A model generated the notes under the pieces. The model was not told where the DNA came from, did no database searches, and worked only from the letters and a program-made list of their open reading frames with translations. Of a stretch of DNA of 64,000 nucleotides, positions 62,474 to 64,000 are shown piece after piece. Source of the stretch: Hyphomicrobiales bacterium. Lineage in GTDB: Bacteria; Pseudomonadota; Alphaproteobacteria; Rhizobiales; Rhizobiaceae. Numbering within the stretch: the stretch's first letter is position 1; each line of letters starts with the position of its first letter. A program made the translations under genes and the position numbers. Location of the stretch: positions 379,146-443,145 of the forward strand of contig UCII01000012.1 of assembly GCA_900472485.1 (NCBI GenBank), given 5' to 3'.

Positions 62474-63061
62474 ATGAGAGTGAGCCGGGAGAAATTCGCC
62501 GAGAATCGCGAGAAGATCCTTGCCGTGGCAGGCGAACTCTTCCGCGAGAAGGGTTTTGACGGCATCGGCGTCGCCGAGATCATGAAGGCGGCCGGGCTGA
62601 CGCATGGCGGCTTTTACGGCCATTTCGATTCGAAGGACGAGCTTGCCTGCGAGGCGAGCAAAGCGCTGGTGGCGCGTTCGCTGGAGCGCTGGAAGGAAGT
62701 GGCGTCAAGCTCGCCCGACCAGCCGCTGGAAGCGCTGCTCGCCCATTATCTCTCGCATCGCAACGTTGTGGAACATGCGACCGGTTGCGTCTTTGCGGCC
62801 CTGACGCAGGAGGTCAGCCGCCATGGCCCCAAAATGCAGTCCACCTTCACCGGCGGCCTGATGGGGCTGGTCGAGGTGCTGGAAGAAATCGTTCCCGGCG
62901 AAACGCCGGAGGATCGCCGGCGCAGGGCATTTGCCAGCCTTTCGGCCATGGTCGGCGCCGTCATCCTGGCACGCGCGATGGACAATTCCGAATTGTCGCA
63001 AGAATTCCTGTCGGCGACCCGGCAGGAGCTGTCGCCACCGCCGGGCAACGAAAACAGCTGA
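62474..63061 (+). CDS. TetR/AcrR-family transcriptional regulator
   Basis: 195 residues from ATG 62474, with GGAG 7 bases upstream (a TTG at 62471 is the frame's first start). The N-terminal HTH (residues about 10-55) has GFDGIGVAEIMKAAGLTHGGFYGHFDSKDEL, the usual TetR pattern. The ligand domain resembles regulators with a C-terminal TetR_C_16-like region. It probably represses itself and the divergent MFS gene through the ATGAT-N4-ATCAT sites. Confidence 0.92.
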   Translation: MRVSREKFAENREKILAVAGELFREKGFDGIGVAEIMKAAGLTHGGFYGHFDSKDELACEASKALVARSLERWKEVASSSPDQPLEALLAHYLSHRNVVEHATGCVFAALTQEVSRHGPKMQSTFTGGLMGLVEVLEEIVPGETPEDRRRRAFASLSAMVGAVILARAMDNSELSQEFLSATRQELSPPPGNENS

Positions 63062-63062
63062 T

Positions 63063-63857
63063 CTAGTCCCGGAAGGCGAGCAGCCCGTTCGCCTCGACGA
63101 CCTCCCTGAACTTGCCGTCGGGTGCGGCCGCCAGCAGTTCCGCGCGCAGTGCTGCCTCGAAATCGGCCGCCTTGTCCCCCAGCGCCTGCGGCGAGGTCGA
63201 CGACATCGAGAAGATGCGGCCGACGATCTCTTCGATATCCCGCTCATATTCCGAGACGATGCCGATCCGTTCCAGATTGCGGAAGGGCGAGGCGAGCAAC
63301 ATGGCTTCGTGCGGTGCCCATTCCTTGCTCCGGCGCATCTGCCGCTCCGCGCTGCGCTCGGGCGAATAGGTTTCCATCAGTGGTTCAAGGATGCCCCGCC
63401 AGTTCGGCTCCGCCAGAATGCCTTTATCGTGGAAGAGGACAACGGCGCCGCTCGGCTCGATCAGCTTATCGAGGGCCTCAAGCGTTGCCGGCCTGTCCAT
63501 CCAATGGAAGGAGCGGCCCATGACGCAGAGGTGCAGCCTGCCGATATCAGGGCCGAGATCGTAGGAGGAGCCTTGGCGGATGCTGATATCAACGCCGGCT
63601 GCCTTCGCGCCGAGCGCGGCTTCGGCGAGCATTTCCGGTTCCGGATCCATGGCGGTGACAGCCGCGCCCTGCAGCCGCGCAAAGGCTATGCCGAGCTGGC
63701 CGGGACCGCAGCCGAGATCGAGCACATGATCGCCGGGCTTCAGCCCGCTGCGCTCGGCGACGCGGGTAATCAGCCTGTCAGGATAGGGAATGCGATAGCG
63801 CAGATAATAGGCCGCGGTCGATTGAAAGCGCCGCGCTTCGAAGGGGACTGTGATCAT
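63063..63857 (-). CDS. Class I SAM-dependent methyltransferase
   Basis: 264 residues. SAM-binding motif I is clear: VLDLGCGPGQLG (residues about 45-56), followed by the acidic VTAMDPEPEML loop. The FHWMDRP motif and GAVVLFHDKG are typical of the methyltransferase-11/25 group. The substrate is unknown. The stop codon is one base after that of the convergent TetR-type gene. Confidence 0.85.
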   Translation of the reverse strand: MITVPFEARRFQSTAAYYLRYRIPYPDRLITRVAERSGLKPGDHVLDLGCGPGQLGIAFARLQGAAVTAMDPEPEMLAEAALGAKAAGVDISIRQGSSYDLGPDIGRLHLCVMGRSFHWMDRPATLEALDKLIEPSGAVVLFHDKGILAEPNWRGILEPLMETYSPERSAERQMRRSKEWAPHEAMLLASPFRNLERIGIVSEYERDIEEIVGRIFSMSSTSPQALGDKAADFEAALRAELLAAAPDGKFREVVEANGLLAFRD

Positions 63858-63983
63858 GGGCTGTCATCCTGGGGTAGGGAACCACCACCTGTTAAGCCTC
63901 AACTGTGACCCGTTCGTGAAGTCACTTTTGCGCGATTTACCGTAGGGACAATCGGCTTCAGAGGATGTGAGTGCCCCTCACTT

Positions 63984-64000
63984 CCTTCTCCCCTCGGGGA
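63984..64000. repeat. GGGGAGAAGG-family repeat, cut by window end
   Basis: CCTTCTCCCC TC GGGGA, the first 17 bases of the palindrome seen complete at 36602, 51167 and 59223. The window ends inside it. Confidence 0.8.

Overview
The window looks like a chromosomal segment of an alphaproteobacterium of the order Hyphomicrobiales (Rhizobiales), most likely Rhizobium or a close relative. The evidence is the GC-rich coding sequence, the gene sets and orders (aroK-aroB next to xerD and accA; divergent argH and tlpA with lptM and lysA; ftsEX near hpt; cobS-cobT beside bolA; a HemA of the alphaproteobacterial ALA-synthase type), and several families of palindromic intergenic repeats of a kind common in rhizobial genomes. 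No rRNA, CRISPR array, complete prophage or insertion sequence was seen.

Layout. 0.1-4.5 kb: a glycine-zipper lipoprotein and a coxSLM operon whose large subunit has the form II signature AYRGAGR. 4.7-8.3 kb: hemA, dxr, a BON-domain protein and a secreted Ivy-type lysozyme inhibitor. 8.4-9.9 kb: an accessory patch of two overlapping unrecognised genes, at least one HEPN/MltR-like, beside tRNA-Arg(CCT). 10-18 kb: M20 amidohydrolase, D,D-carboxypeptidase, CobW-type GTPase with a His-rich loop, TusA-like protein, L,D-transpeptidase lipoprotein, accA, and xerD with a translationally coupled 55-residue membrane peptide. 18-21.3 kb: aroK-aroB-CorC/HlyC operon. 21.3-22.5 kb: a second accessory insert, the 'mobile mystery protein' A/B pair (HTH plus Fic) behind a perfect 20-bp palindrome. 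22.5-28 kb: bolA, a J-domain protein, cobS-cobT and a phytase-esterase-like lipoprotein. 28-36.6 kb: queuosine-precursor transporter, rpmB, DUF3108, EamA exporter, esterase, cupin, gloB, methyltransferase, hisC and tyrC. 36.7-47 kb: DUF2125, ChaC-like, plsC-like and YdcF-like genes, ftsEX, an unrecognised membrane protein, hpt, a single-domain response regulator, a cupin and a very large TIGR02302-type membrane protein. 47-55 kb: lysA-lptM-argH against tlpA, then hbd, etfBA, PduO-type adenosyltransferase and a HIG1-like protein. 55-64 kb: SDR, BrkB/YihY, gluQ, an AlkA-type glycosylase, HNH nuclease, DsbB-like and YqaA-like membrane proteins, tRNA-Leu(CAA), a divergent MFS/TetR pair with twin operators, and a methyltransferase.

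How the genes connect. HemA, the aromatic branch (aroK, aroB, hisC, tyrC), lysine and arginine synthesis (lysA, argH), the isoprenoid step Dxr and fatty-acid synthesis (accA) make this a core anabolic region. CobS/CobT (cobalt insertion) and the PduO-type enzyme (adenosylation) are two separated steps of aerobic cobalamin synthesis. Envelope functions recur: D,D-carboxypeptidase, L,D-transpeptidase, FtsEX, LptM, TlpA, DsbB-like and Ivy. Non-core material is confined mainly to about 8.4-9.9 kb and 21.3-22.5 kb, plus the intergenic repeats.
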